Below, in pieces: positions 41,433 to 50,700 of a stretch of 64,000 bases of DNA. Source of the stretch: Ramlibacter sp. (GTDB lineage Bacteria; Pseudomonadota; Gammaproteobacteria; Burkholderiales; Burkholderiaceae_C). Under the pieces are notes generated by a model that saw nothing but the letters and a program-made list of their open reading frames with translations, was not told the DNA's origin and did no database searches. The translations under genes were made by a program, and so were the position numbers. Position 1 is the stretch's first letter. The number at the start of each line of letters is the position of its first letter. The stretch is taken from positions 1,922,001 to 1,986,000 of the forward strand of contig JAHBZM010000001.1 in assembly GCA_019635435.1 (NCBI GenBank). Direction: 5' to 3'.

Positions 41433-41911
41433 TGGACCTCGACACCTTGCTGCTGCAGCACCAGGTTGACCAGCTCAATGCGGCCTATGCGGCGGCGCTG
41501 GACGAAAAGCGTTTTGAGGACTGGCCGGCGTTCTTCACCGAAGACGCGCACTACACCGTGCAGGCCCGTGAGAATTTTGACCGGGGCCTGCCGCTGGCGC
41601 TGATGGCTCTGGAAAGCCGGGGCATGATGAAAGACCGGGTCTATGGCATCACCCAGACCATCTACCACGGGCCCTACTACATGCGCCACGTGGTGGGGGC
41701 GGCCCAGGTGGTAGCCGGGGAGGGCGGCGAGATCCGCGCGCAGGCCAACTATGCGGTGTTCAGGACCAAGCCGGGCAGCGTGAGCGAGGTCTACAACGTG
41801 GGTCGCTACATCGACGCCCTGGTGCGCACGCCAGAGGGCCTGCGCCTGGCAAGCCGGCGCTGCGTGTATGACAGCGAGATGATCCTCAACTCGCTGATCT
41901 ACCCGGTCTAG
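41432..41911 (+). CDS. Rieske oxygenase small subunit, NagH-like
   Basis: 159 residues from ATG 41432, which overlaps the large-subunit stop (TGATG). Cone-shaped NTF2-like fold typical of ring-hydroxylating dioxygenase beta subunits: QVDQLNAAYAAALDEKRFEDWPAFFTEDAHYTV, ESRGMMKDRVYGI and VYDSEMILNSLIYPV at the C-terminus. Structural partner of the large subunit. Ends the operon lysR-bug-nagG-nagH; no ring-cleavage gene follows. Confidence 0.88.
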   Translation: MDLDTLLLQHQVDQLNAAYAAALDEKRFEDWPAFFTEDAHYTVQARENFDRGLPLALMALESRGMMKDRVYGITQTIYHGPYYMRHVVGAAQVVAGEGGEIRAQANYAVFRTKPGSVSEVYNVGRYIDALVRTPEGLRLASRRCVYDSEMILNSLIYPV

Positions 41912-41931
41912 CGCGGCCTGCCTGCGCCGCC

Positions 41932-42150
41932 TTACTTGCGGTCCTGGCGCTTGCCCAGTTCGTTGCCGATCAGGGCGCCGGCGGCGGCCCCACCCACGGT
42001 GGCTGCGGTGCCGCCCACGGCGCTGCCCAGCACACCGCCGGCCACGGCACCCACGCCCGTGCCGATCTGGGCACTGCTGGGGTTGGACGCACAGCCCGTG
42101 AGGGCCATCAGCGAAGCGGCAACGGCCGCGATCATCAGTCGGTTCTTCAT
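41932..42150 (-). CDS. Glycine-zipper outer-membrane lipoprotein (OsmB/SlyB-like)
   Basis: 72 residues from ATG 42150. Lipobox LMALTGCASN, then a glycine-zipper region GTGVGAVAGGVLGSAVGG and AATVGGAAAGALIGNELG, ending in a basic tail KRQDRK. Small lipoproteins of this type are induced by osmotic or envelope stress. The longer upstream frame has no family features. Confidence 0.85.
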   Translation of the reverse strand: MKNRLMIAAVAASLMALTGCASNPSSAQIGTGVGAVAGGVLGSAVGGTAATVGGAAAGALIGNELGKRQDRK

Positions 42151-42287
42151 TGTGTTCACCTCGTCAAAGTTGCAGGCCCTGGCGGGGCGCGATGCGCTTT
42201 GCTCAGCCTGTGAGGGAACTGTAGGTTGCGGGCCGCTTGCGGCCTGTAGGAGGCGGCCGCCGCGCATTGTCGGCGGTGGGCAGGTGT

Positions 42288-43868
42288 TCAGGCCGTGCGG
42301 CGCTTGCGCGGCGCGTGCGTGGGCGCCACCAGCGCAAGCTTGCTGCGCGCCGCTGCGCGTTTGCGCGGGGCGGCGCGTGCCGGTTTGGCGGCCGCTGCGG
42401 CCCTGGGGGCCGGGGCTGGTGCGGCGGATGGTTGAGCGGCCGGTTCAGCAGCATGGGCCTGGGCACGCGCGAGCAGCTCCTGGTGCTCGGCCAGCAGGTA
42501 GTCACCCAGGTCGTTGATGTCGGGCACCACGCGGCGGCAGGCAATGAGCCCGTAGTCCATGCGGCCGTTGTAGCTTTGCACCGTGACATTCAGCGCCATG
42601 CCATGGGCCGGGATCGACACCGGGTAGTAGCAGACCATGCGCGCGCCGGCGAAGTACAGGGGCACCGGTATGCCCGCCACGTTGGAGATCACCAGGTTGG
42701 CAACCGGCGGGATCACATTCATCACGCGCGAGCGGCCCCACAGCGAGGCCAGGCCCGACACCAGCCAGGGCGCGCCCAGCATCGGGAAGTCATTGGGAAT
42801 CGCGGCCTTGACGCGGCCCATCATCTGCTTGTTGGCATGCGACGCGGTGTGAATGGCCTTGAGCCGGTCCACGGGGTCGGCCACATCGGTGGCCAGGGTC
42901 ATGGCCAGCATGCTGACCTGGTTGTTGGCCGATTCATCACCCGCGGCGCGCAGGCTCACCGGCACCGCCGCGATCAGGGGCTTGGCGGGCAGGTTGTCGT
43001 ATTCCTGCAGGTAGCGGCGCAGCGCGCCCGCGGTGGTGGCCATGACCACATCGTTGAGCGAGACGCCAAACGCCTTGGCAATGCCCTTGGTCTCGGCCAG
43101 CGGGATGGTCCGCCCGGCAAAGGTGCGCTGGTTGGTGATGGCCACATTGAGCAGGGTGCGCGGGCCGAACAGCTTGAAGTTCTTGGGCAGGCCCCAGGCG
43201 CGCTTGCCGTCGGGGCCTTTTTCAGGGACCACCACGTCGCGCACCGCGCGCAGCATGGACGGCGCCATGCGGAACAGCTTGGCGTATTGCTGCACGGCGT
43301 TGCGCACCGCAGCGCCGGCCAGCTCGGCCATGCCCAGCTGGTATTCGTTGCGGCGGGGGCGCGGGCGTGGCGGCTTGATGACGCGGCCCGCCGGTTCCAG
43401 GTCGAACAGGGCCTTGGCCACGGCCACACCGCCCTGGCCGTCAATGCCTGCGTGATGCACCTTGGCGTACAGCGCCACCTGGCCGCTCTTGAGGCCGTCG
43501 ATGATGAAGATCTCCCACAGCGGGCGGCTGCGGTCCAGCAGCGTGGAGTGCAGCCGCGCCACGTACTGCTGCAGTTGCCGGTTGGAGCCGGGCTTGGGCA
43601 GCGAGATGTGGCGCACGTGGTAGTCGATGTCGATGTCCTCGTCCTCGACCCAGACCGGGTCGGACAGGTCGAACGGCATCAGCGCGAGCTTGCGCGTGAA
43701 CACCGGCGCCAGATGCAGGCGCGCGGCAATGCCCTGTTTGGCGTCTTCGAAGAAGTCGCCCGCGTGGCCCTCGGGCAGGTCCAGCACATTGAGCGAGCCG
43801 ATGTGCATGGGCATCTCGGGAGACTCGATGTGCAGGAACATGGCGTCCAGGCCGCTGAGGTGTTTCAT
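42288..43868 (-). CDS. Wax ester synthase / diacylglycerol acyltransferase (WS/DGAT)
   Basis: 526 residues from ATG 43868. N-terminus HLSGLDAMFLHIESPEMPMHIG, active-site VHHAGIDGQGG (H-H-x3-D-G), PLWEIFIIDGL, ANNQVSMLAMTLA and NLVISNVAGI are standard for bacterial WS/DGAT enzymes that make wax esters or triacylglycerol from acyl-CoA. The last ~55 residues are an unusual low-complexity tail of Ala, Pro, Lys and Arg (AAAAAKPARAAPRKRAAAR), like the tails of histone-like or phasin-regulating proteins, absent from typical family members. It might bind DNA, polyphosphate or storage granules; inference. Convergent in no gene; a small lipoprotein follows on the same strand. Confidence 0.9.
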   Translation of the reverse strand: MKHLSGLDAMFLHIESPEMPMHIGSLNVLDLPEGHAGDFFEDAKQGIAARLHLAPVFTRKLALMPFDLSDPVWVEDEDIDIDYHVRHISLPKPGSNRQLQQYVARLHSTLLDRSRPLWEIFIIDGLKSGQVALYAKVHHAGIDGQGGVAVAKALFDLEPAGRVIKPPRPRPRRNEYQLGMAELAGAAVRNAVQQYAKLFRMAPSMLRAVRDVVVPEKGPDGKRAWGLPKNFKLFGPRTLLNVAITNQRTFAGRTIPLAETKGIAKAFGVSLNDVVMATTAGALRRYLQEYDNLPAKPLIAAVPVSLRAAGDESANNQVSMLAMTLATDVADPVDRLKAIHTASHANKQMMGRVKAAIPNDFPMLGAPWLVSGLASLWGRSRVMNVIPPVANLVISNVAGIPVPLYFAGARMVCYYPVSIPAHGMALNVTVQSYNGRMDYGLIACRRVVPDINDLGDYLLAEHQELLARAQAHAAEPAAQPSAAPAPAPRAAAAAKPARAAPRKRAAARSKLALVAPTHAPRKRRTA

Positions 43869-44004
43869 GGGGGGGCTCCAGGTGTGCAGGGCAAAGGCCC
43901 GGTGTCGGCGCCAGGGCCGGGCGGGTCTGCCAAGGGTGCGACAGTTCGCCGCACATTTCACCTGTGAAAACCCTGAGAGGCCCCGACAAGCCCCGCCATC
44001 AGGC

Positions 44005-45408
44005 CTACATCGGCCGGTTGCGCGCCAGCGGCGGGTTGGCCGCGAAGTAGCGCTGGATGCCGCGCAGCAGCGCGTCGGCCAGCTGGTCCTGGTACTCCTC
44101 GCTGCGCAGCTTGGCTTCTTCCTCGGGGTTGCTGATGAAGGCGGTCTCGACCAGCACGCTCGGGATGTCGGGGGCCTTGAGCACCGCAAAGCCCGCCTGC
44201 TCCACATGGCGCTTGTGCAGGCGCCCGACATGGCCGATCTCGCCGATCATGGCGCTGCCCAGGCGCAGGCTGTCGTTGATCTGGGCGGTGGTGCTCATGT
44301 CGAGCAAGGCCCGCTTGAGGTGCAGGTCCTGCGTCTTCACGTTCACGCCACCGATCAGGTCGGCCTGGTTCTCCTTGTTGGCCATCCAGCGCGCCGCCGC
44401 GCTGGAGGCGCCGTTCTGGCTGAGCGCAAACACGCTGGCGCCACGGGCACTGGGCGTGAGGAAGGCGTCGGCGTGGATGCTGACGAACAGGTCGGCCTGC
44501 ACGCGCCGCGCCTTCTGCACCCGCACGTGCAGGGGCACGAAGAAGTCGGCGTCGCGCGTGAGGAAAGCCCGCATCGGGTTGCCGTTGATCGTGGTGGCGT
44601 TGATGCGCTCGCGGATGCGGTGGGCGATCTGCAGCACCACGTCCTTCTCGCGCGTGCCGCCGGGGCCAATGGCGCCCGGGTCTTCGCCGCCATGGCCCGG
44701 GTCCAGCGCCACGATGATCAGGCGGTCGGTGCGCGCGGCGGGCGCGGCTTGTGGGTCATTTGAGGCTGTAGTCCCCGGCCCGCGGCCACTGGGTGCTATC
44801 AAAACAGGAGCGGATGGGGGTGGTGCCGAGGGCGTGATCGTGGTTGGCCGCTGGGCCTGCCGGGCCATCAGTTCGCCCAGCGGGTCCGCGGCCGGCGCGG
44901 GCGAGGGCGAAGGGGCCGATGGCGCCGCGGCCGTTCGTGTGTCGCGCAGGCGCTCGGCGATCAGGGCTTCCAGCGGGTCCACGGGCTGGGTCGGGTACAG
45001 GTCAAACACCAGCCGGTGCTGGTAGGCGGCAATGGGCGGCAGGTTGAACACCTGGGGCAGCACGGGCTGTTTGAGGTCCAGCACCAGCCGCACCACGTTG
45101 GGGGCGTTCTGGCCGGCGCGGATGCCGGTGATGTAGGGGTCGTCGGCCTTGACCTTGGCCACGAGCTCGCGCAGCGCGGGGTTCAGGTCGATGCCCTCGA
45201 TGTCCACCGCCAGCCGGGGCGGGCTGGCGACAAACAGCTGCTTGGTGCTGAGCAGGCCATCGGATTCGATGGTGACGCGTGAATAGTCCGGGGCCGGCCA
45301 GATGCGCACGGCCAGAATGGTGGCGCCGCGCGCGATCTGCTGGCGGCCCAGCAGCAGGACCAGCGTGCCGGCCTGCAGCAGGTGGCGGCGGTCGAGCTGG
45401 CGCGTCAT
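44005..45408 (-). CDS. amiC: Tat-exported N-acetylmuramoyl-L-alanine amidase AmiC
   Basis: 467 residues. Tat signal RRHLLQAGTLVLLL; AMIN domain about 30-140 (targeting to the septum); Pro/Ser linker; amidase_3 domain from IIVALDPGHGGEDPGAIG with the zinc ligands (H in GHGGE, E in the GGTREKD region, H in VSIHADAF) and final E in VLVETAFISNP. Cleaves peptide side chains from murein during cell separation. The start overlaps the tsaE stop (ATGA). A ~45-bp dispersed repeat at 44764-44808 is inserted in the linker in reverse orientation. Confidence 0.94.
   Translation of the reverse strand: MTRQLDRRHLLQAGTLVLLLGRQQIARGATILAVRIWPAPDYSRVTIESDGLLSTKQLFVASPPRLAVDIEGIDLNPALRELVAKVKADDPYITGIRAGQNAPNVVRLVLDLKQPVLPQVFNLPPIAAYQHRLVFDLYPTQPVDPLEALIAERLRDTRTAAAPSAPSPSPAPAADPLGELMARQAQRPTTITPSAPPPSAPVLIAPSGRGPGTTASNDPQAAPAARTDRLIIVALDPGHGGEDPGAIGPGGTREKDVVLQIAHRIRERINATTINGNPMRAFLTRDADFFVPLHVRVQKARRVQADLFVSIHADAFLTPSARGASVFALSQNGASSAAARWMANKENQADLIGGVNVKTQDLHLKRALLDMSTTAQINDSLRLGSAMIGEIGHVGRLHKRHVEQAGFAVLKAPDIPSVLVETAFISNPEEEAKLRSEEYQDQLADALLRGIQRYFAANPPLARNRPM
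44764..44808 (+). repeat. Dispersed ~50-bp repeat, copy D (in amiC)
   Basis: AGGCTGTAGTCC - CCGCGGCCACTGG - GCTATCAAAA pattern shared with copies at 233-284, 8264-8316 and 28780-28832. Unlike the others it lies antisense to the host gene, so it codes for a different peptide, within the Pro/Ser linker between the AMIN and amidase domains. Confidence 0.8.
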
Positions 45409-45893
45409 GCGATGGCCTCCAGCAGGGCGCGCCCCGTGGCCGTGTGCGCGTCCAGCGTGACCGTGCGCGTTTCGTCGGCCAGGGCGTCAATGTGCAGGCT
45501 CAGGTCGGCCTGCGGCAAAACGGCGGCGGCCTTGTCGGGCCACTCGGCCAGCTTGAGGCCGGGGCTGGCGAACAGGTCCCGAAAGCCCGCGTCTTCCCAT
45601 TCGCGCGGGTCGCCAAAGCGGTAAAAGTCGAAATGCCAGATGGCCAGCGGCTCGCGGCCCGGCGCGACCGCGGGCGCCTCGTGCGGCTCCACCACGGCGT
45701 AGGTCGGGCTCTTGATGCGGCCCTGCACGCCAAGCGCCTGCAGCAGGTGGCGCACCAGCGTGGTCTTGCCCGCACCGAGGTCCCCATGCAGCTCGATGAA
45801 GGCGTTGCGCAGCGCGGGCGCGGCGGCCAGGCGCTGCGCGAAAGCGCGGGTGTCGTCCTCGCACTGCCAGCGCAGCGAGGTGGTTTCTACAAT
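45405..45893 (-). CDS. tsaE: tRNA threonylcarbamoyladenosine biosynthesis ATPase TsaE (start uncertain)
   Basis: About 155-162 residues. P-loop ELHGDLGAGKTTLVRHLLQALG, GRIKSPTYAVVEPHE and WHFDFYRFGDPREWEDAGFRDLF are TsaE signatures. Partner of TsaB/TsaD in t6A37 formation. No ATG, GTG or TTG is in frame between the divergent queG start and the P-loop: the candidates are ATT (45893) or CTG (45875); a TTG at 45983 would overlap queG by 84 bases. Position 45893 is therefore provisional. The stop overlaps the amiC start. Confidence 0.9.
   Translation of the reverse strand: MVETTSLRWQCEDDTRAFAQRLAAAPALRNAFIELHGDLGAGKTTLVRHLLQALGVQGRIKSPTYAVVEPHEAPAVAPGREPLAIWHFDFYRFGDPREWEDAGFRDLFASPGLKLAEWPDKAAAVLPQADLSLHIDALADETRTVTLDAHTATGRALLEAIA
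45888..45893 (+). promoter_or_regulatory. -10 hexamer TACAAT for queG
   Basis: TACAAT ends 6 bases before the GTG start of queG at 45900, so transcription would begin at or next to the start codon (leaderless mRNA). Leaderless starts with this spacing are frequent in the family. Confidence 0.5.
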
Positions 45894-45899
45894 CGGTGG

Positions 45900-46991
45900 G
45901 TGACGTTCAGCAGCAGTCAGATCGACGGTCCTCGTTTGGTGGAAAGCATCCGGGTGTGGGCCCGTGAGCTGGGATTTTCCCAAATTGGCGTGTCCGGTGT
46001 GAATCTGGCGGAAGCCGAGGCCGGATTGAGCGCCTGGCTGGCGCGTGGTTTCCATGGCGACATGGCCTACATGGCGGCCCATGGCCTCAAGCGCGCGCGG
46101 CCCGCCGAACTGGTGCCGGGCACGGTGAGCGTGATCACCGCACGCATGGACTACCTGCCGGCCGCAACGCCCGCGGACTGGCAGGCCGTGGAGTTCGACC
46201 GCCTGAAGCGACCGGGCGAGGGCATCGTCTCGGTCTACGCGCGGGGCCGGGACTACCACAAGGTGCTGCGCGCGCGGCTGCAGAAGCTGCAGTCGCGCAT
46301 GGCGCAGGAGCTGGGGCCGTTTGGACACCGCGTGTTCACCGACTCGGCGCCGGTGCTCGAGGCCGAACTGGCCGCGCGCAGCGGCCAGGGCTGGCGCGGC
46401 AAGCACACGCTGGTGCTCAGCCGCGAGGCGGGCTCGATGTTTTTCCTGGGCGAGATCTACGTGGACCTGGCGCTGCCGGTGAGTGAACCGGTGACGGGCC
46501 ATTGCGGCAGTTGCAGCGCCTGTATCGACGTGTGCCCGACCCGCGCCATCGTGGCGCCACACCAGCTGGACGCGCGCCGCTGCATTTCGTACCTCACCAT
46601 CGAGCACGCCGGGCCGATCCCCCTGGAACTGCGGCCCCTCATGGGCAACCGCATCTACGGCTGCGACGACTGCCAGCTGGCCTGCCCGTGGAACAAGTAT
46701 GCGCAGCGCAATGCCCTGCCGGATTTTGATGAGCGCGCCGGGCTGAGCGGCCAGCAGCTGGTGACACTGTTCAACTGGAGCGAGCAGGACTTCCTGCGGC
46801 ACACCGAGGGCAGCCCGATCCGGCGCATTGGCCATGAACGCTGGCTGCGCAACATCGCGGTCGCCATGGGCAACGCGCTTCGCAGTGCGCAGTCGGAACC
46901 GGGGGCGATGGCGGGCGCGCTCGCAGCGCGGCGGCGCGAAGCCAGCGCCTTGCTGGCCGAGCACATCGACTGGGCGCTGGCGGGCCGCTAG
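45900..46991 (+). CDS. queG: Epoxyqueuosine reductase QueG
   Basis: 363 residues from GTG 45900. Last step of queuosine synthesis in tRNA. Two [4Fe-4S] clusters: GHCGSCSACIDVCPTRAI and YGCDDCQLACPWNKYA; cobalamin-binding region with VFTDSAPVLEAELAARSGQGW, and LSREAGSMFFLGEI. HEAT-like tail at the C-terminus (WLRNIAVAMGNALRS). Divergent from tsaE with only 6 bases between; no ribosome site, so probably leaderless. Confidence 0.95.
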   Translation: MTFSSSQIDGPRLVESIRVWARELGFSQIGVSGVNLAEAEAGLSAWLARGFHGDMAYMAAHGLKRARPAELVPGTVSVITARMDYLPAATPADWQAVEFDRLKRPGEGIVSVYARGRDYHKVLRARLQKLQSRMAQELGPFGHRVFTDSAPVLEAELAARSGQGWRGKHTLVLSREAGSMFFLGEIYVDLALPVSEPVTGHCGSCSACIDVCPTRAIVAPHQLDARRCISYLTIEHAGPIPLELRPLMGNRIYGCDDCQLACPWNKYAQRNALPDFDERAGLSGQQLVTLFNWSEQDFLRHTEGSPIRRIGHERWLRNIAVAMGNALRSAQSEPGAMAGALAARRREASALLAEHIDWALAGR

Positions 46992-46998
46992 CTAGAGC

Positions 46999-47042
46999 TC
47001 CCACGCTCCCCCGCCGCGCGTGGGTCGCTGCCCCCGAGGGGG
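46999..47042. terminator. Double hairpin after queG, family-type extragenic repeat
   Basis: Hairpin 1: CCCACGC (46999-47005) with GCGTGGG (47017-47023). Hairpin 2: GCCCCC-GA-GGGGGC (47029-47042). Between convergent genes queG and the small exported protein, so it may end transcription from both sides. The sequence type recurs in intergenic DNA of Comamonadaceae as far as I recall. Confidence 0.5.
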
Positions 47043-47072
47043 CCTTCGCGACTTGGGGCGGCCCGGCGGCGC

Positions 47073-47747
47073 TCAGCAGCGTGCCTCGCCCATGGCCGCA
47101 TCGACGCGGCGCTTCTGGTCATTCAGGCTGTCCATGGTGGCGGCGCTGCCGCCGGCCCGACCCCGCTCGAGCAGGGCATCGCGCTCGCGTTTCAGGTCGG
47201 CGCAGCGCGCCTTGCCGTCAACCACCGCCGGAGGCCGCACCGCGGTTGCGCCGGGCGCGGTGCCCGTGGGGGGCACGGGCGCGGCGGGCGCCGGGGCGGC
47301 AGCCTCCTGCAGGTTCTTGAGCGTGGCGGCCGCGTCAGCGGCTTTCTGCTTTTCGACCAGGCAATCCGCCTCGATCGCGGCCCGGGTTTCGGGCGCGCTG
47401 CCCCGGTGCTGGTAGACCCACTCGAGGGTCCTGGCCAGCTCGTTGCGGTTGTGGGTGTTGGGCAGGTCGGCCATTTGCTGATCGAGCGTGGCGCCACCTT
47501 CGCGCTTCCAGACAAAACGCTGGGCATCCAGGCCGATGCGGGCGCACACGGCGGTGAAGGCCGAGAGCGGCCTTTTGGTGGCCGCGGGCGCGGGGGCGCT
47601 GGGCGCGGTGGCCGGGGCAGCGCGCACTGCGCCGCTGGCGTCGCAGGGACGATCCTGGAACACATTGCCGCAGCGGTAAAGCGCATGGGCAGGCAGCACG
47701 CTCAGCGTCAGGCACAGCGCGAGGGCGCGTGATGTCACGGCATTCAT
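47073..47747 (-). CDS. Exported DUF4124-like protein
   Basis: 224 residues from ATG 47747. Signal peptide (ALALCLTLSVLPAHA), then LYRCGNVFQDRPCDASG, the Y-x-C-x-x-x-F-x-D-x-P-C pattern of DUF4124-type periplasmic proteins. Middle part holds an acidic helical region with Cys (CLVEKQKAADAAATLKNLQEA), a Pro/Ala linker and a final charged helix (CADLKRERDALLERGR). Function unknown; likely periplasmic with a disulfide. Confidence 0.7.
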   Translation of the reverse strand: MNAVTSRALALCLTLSVLPAHALYRCGNVFQDRPCDASGAVRAAPATAPSAPAPAATKRPLSAFTAVCARIGLDAQRFVWKREGGATLDQQMADLPNTHNRNELARTLEWVYQHRGSAPETRAAIEADCLVEKQKAADAAATLKNLQEAAAPAPAAPVPPTGTAPGATAVRPPAVVDGKARCADLKRERDALLERGRAGGSAATMDSLNDQKRRVDAAMGEARC

Positions 47748-47799
47748 GTCGGGTTCCCCTTCAATCCCTTGGAGGGGAATACTAACGCAGGACCCCTGG

Positions 47800-50700
47800 C
47801 TACGAACCGGTTGCCGTGACCTGGCAACGCAGCGCGAAGGTAACGGTGGAGCTCGCGTTGAAGGCCGGCAAGGCAAGGCCAGACCCCTGCAGGCCGGCGA
47901 CGGTGGAACTGGCCGGGCAGGACGCCGTGCCCGCGCTGACCGCGCAGCTCACTGTGCTGCAGCTCAGGCCGGTGGCTGCAGGGTCCTGGATCACCGTGTT
48001 CGGCGCGTCGCCGGGGCCGAGGTTGGCCACGGTCAGCGTGTAGGTGAAGGTGCTGCCCGCCGCCACCGTGGCGGTGCCATTGGTCTTGCTCAGCGTGAGG
48101 TTGGCGCTCACGCAGGTGGGGCTGACCACCGCCGTGTCGGTGTTGTTGGTGGTGACCGACTCCCCGGCGGGTGCTGACACTTGCACGCTGTTGGTCACCG
48201 AGGCCATCGAGACGATGCAGGTCGGGGTGAACATGGCCGTGGCCGACAGCGCGGGGAAGTCCGTGCCGTTGGCAATCGGGTAGGCGCTGGCGTTGGGCAA
48301 AGTGCAGACGATGGGGGCACTGCCGCTGCAGCTCCAGCCGGTGCCGGCAAAGGCCGTGGTGAGCGTCACGCCGCTGCCGGTGAAGCTGTCCGTGACAGTC
48401 AGGGGCGATGAACCGAACGTGGCGGGCACGTTCGCGGTGGACACGTCGCTGGCCTGGCTCACGCTGTAGCTCTGGCTGCCAATGGGCCTGCCGTTGTTGC
48501 GCGCGGTGATGACGTAGCTGAAGGTCACCAGCGGCGTCACGCTCGCCGGAGCAGTCTTGGTGACGCTGAAGTCCGCTATCAGCCGGACATCTTCCGTCGT
48601 GGGGCCTGCCACCAGGCCGTTGTAGTTGCTGCCGGCCACATTGGTCGTGCCGGCGCCGTTGTAGTTGGCGTAGGTGGTCGCGGCGTAGGCGGTGCCCGTG
48701 CGGTTGGCGCTGGCCAGCGTGGCCGGCGACACCAGGCGTGTGGGTTGCGCTGCCAGGCGCGTGGGATCGAGAAACTCGATGCCCACGGGCATGTGGTACG
48801 TGCCCACGGTGGCCGTGTCCGGAATGCTCGCCACGAAACTGAAGGTCAGCTGCGAGGGCGCCGTGAGCCGGCGCGGCGCCAGGGCGAAGGAGCTGACCGT
48901 GGGGGTGGCGCTGACCGACAGCGGGTTGGTGCCGACCGACCAGATGCTGCTGTTGGTGATGCCCACGGTCTCGGCGCCACTGGACAGGCGGCCCGCGGCC
49001 AGCGGCTGCACCGGGGCGTAGCTGGGTGCGCTGTTCGAGGCCCAGGTCCACCCCGGTGGCAACTGGTTTTCAAGGGTCACGAAACGCGCGCCGCCGCCGT
49101 TGTTGGACACCGTCACCACATAGGCCGCGGTGCCCCCGGTGGAGGCCGTCACCAGGGGCGTTGTGGTCGCGACGGACACGGTGATGTCGGGCAGGCACTC
49201 GTAGCCGACCAGGACGCCGTCAGCCGTGCCGGTGTAGCCCGCATTGCCCGTGCCGGCGTAGCCGGCGTCCTGGCCGCAGTCCGCGCCGTTGTCGCAGGCG
49301 GTGCTTGCCGTCGCGCCCGCTGCGCCGGCGGTCACATTGGTGGTGATGCCCGTGACGTTGTCGATGATGTAGCCGCCGCCACCGCCGCCGCCAGCGCCGT
49401 CCTGCTCGGACACGTTCGACAAATAGGCTCCGCCCGCGCCGCCGCGCGCGTTGACCGTGAGGCCACCGACCACGGCAGCCGTGCTCGCGGTGATGATCAC
49501 GGTCCCCCCCGCGCCGCCGCCGCCCGCGGCGTCGGTGGCGCGCGCGGCAATGCCCGGGGCACCGTCCACCGTGATGACGGCGCCGCCGCCGTCGATGCGG
49601 CTGGCGCGCAGCACCACGATGCCGCCGCCCGCACCGCCGGAGCCATCCGGCGAGGTCACGGCGTTGCCACCCACATCGCCCGCGCCGCCGCCGCCGCCCA
49701 TGATCCAGCGGTTGGGCGCGTTGCCCGAAGGCGCGCCACCGAAACCACCCAGCACCAGCCCCACGAAGTTGGCGTTGCTGCTGTTCCAGGTGTTCCCGCC
49801 CTGGCCACCGGCACCGCCGTTGCCGCCACCGCCGCCGCCGCCGTTGTGCTGGTTGCCGCCGCCGCCCGCGTTGCCCGGCGCCCCGCGCGCCGCCTCGCCG
49901 CCGGGATAGCCATCGGTGGTGCCGTTGATGACCGTGCCCGTGCCTGCGCCGGCCGGGTCGTTGGTGTAGAGGCGGGCTGGCGTGCCCGACAGGCCTTCGC
50001 CCTTGGAGCCGCCCAGCGAGGCGGCGATGGTGGCCACATAGTGGCGGCAGGGGCCGCTGGTGTTGGTGTAGGCCCCGGTGCAGGTGGTGTTGGCCGCCAC
50101 TTCAACGGCGCCGCCGCCCCTGAAGCCGGCGCCCGTGCCGTTGATGGTCCGCCCGTTCAGGTCGATGTCGCCAGTGGCCTCCAGGACCAGCATGCCGCCC
50201 TTGCTGCCGTCCCAGGGCTGCAGGGTGAGGTTCGCGCCGAGCACGAGGTTGGCGTACTGGGGCACGCGCACCACCTGCCAGGACCGCCTGGTGACCGTGG
50301 TGCTGTTGTTGCGCGTGGCATAGGCATTGACCAGCGGGGCACTCAGGTTGATGGTGCCGCCGGCGCCGAAGGTGGCGCCGCCGCCGGCCGCCACGGCCCA
50401 CTCGTAGCGCCCGGCGATGAAGTTGGCGTCGTTCAGGTAGCCGCCGGCGTAGTTGTTGGTGTTGTTGTTGTAGGGCACGGTGTTGCCGGTGGACGTGGGG
50501 CCGACGTTGTTGCCGTAGCCGCGGTCATTGGTGGTGTCGATGTCGGCGCCCTGCATCTGGATGATGAGCAGCAGATCGCCGGCCTCGATGCCCCGGTTGA
50601 CGCCGCTGCCGGCGCCCACGCTGATGCTGGTGGCGCTGGCCGCGGGGCTGCCGGTGCCCGCGAAGAAGGTGTTGGGTTGCGCGGTGATGGTGGCGGCGCC

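Noticed and set aside
49780..49900. GCC-rich repeats as possible microsatellite or CRISPR
   Set aside because: They are the coding strand complement of Gly-rich protein repeats with mixed codons, not exact DNA repeats.
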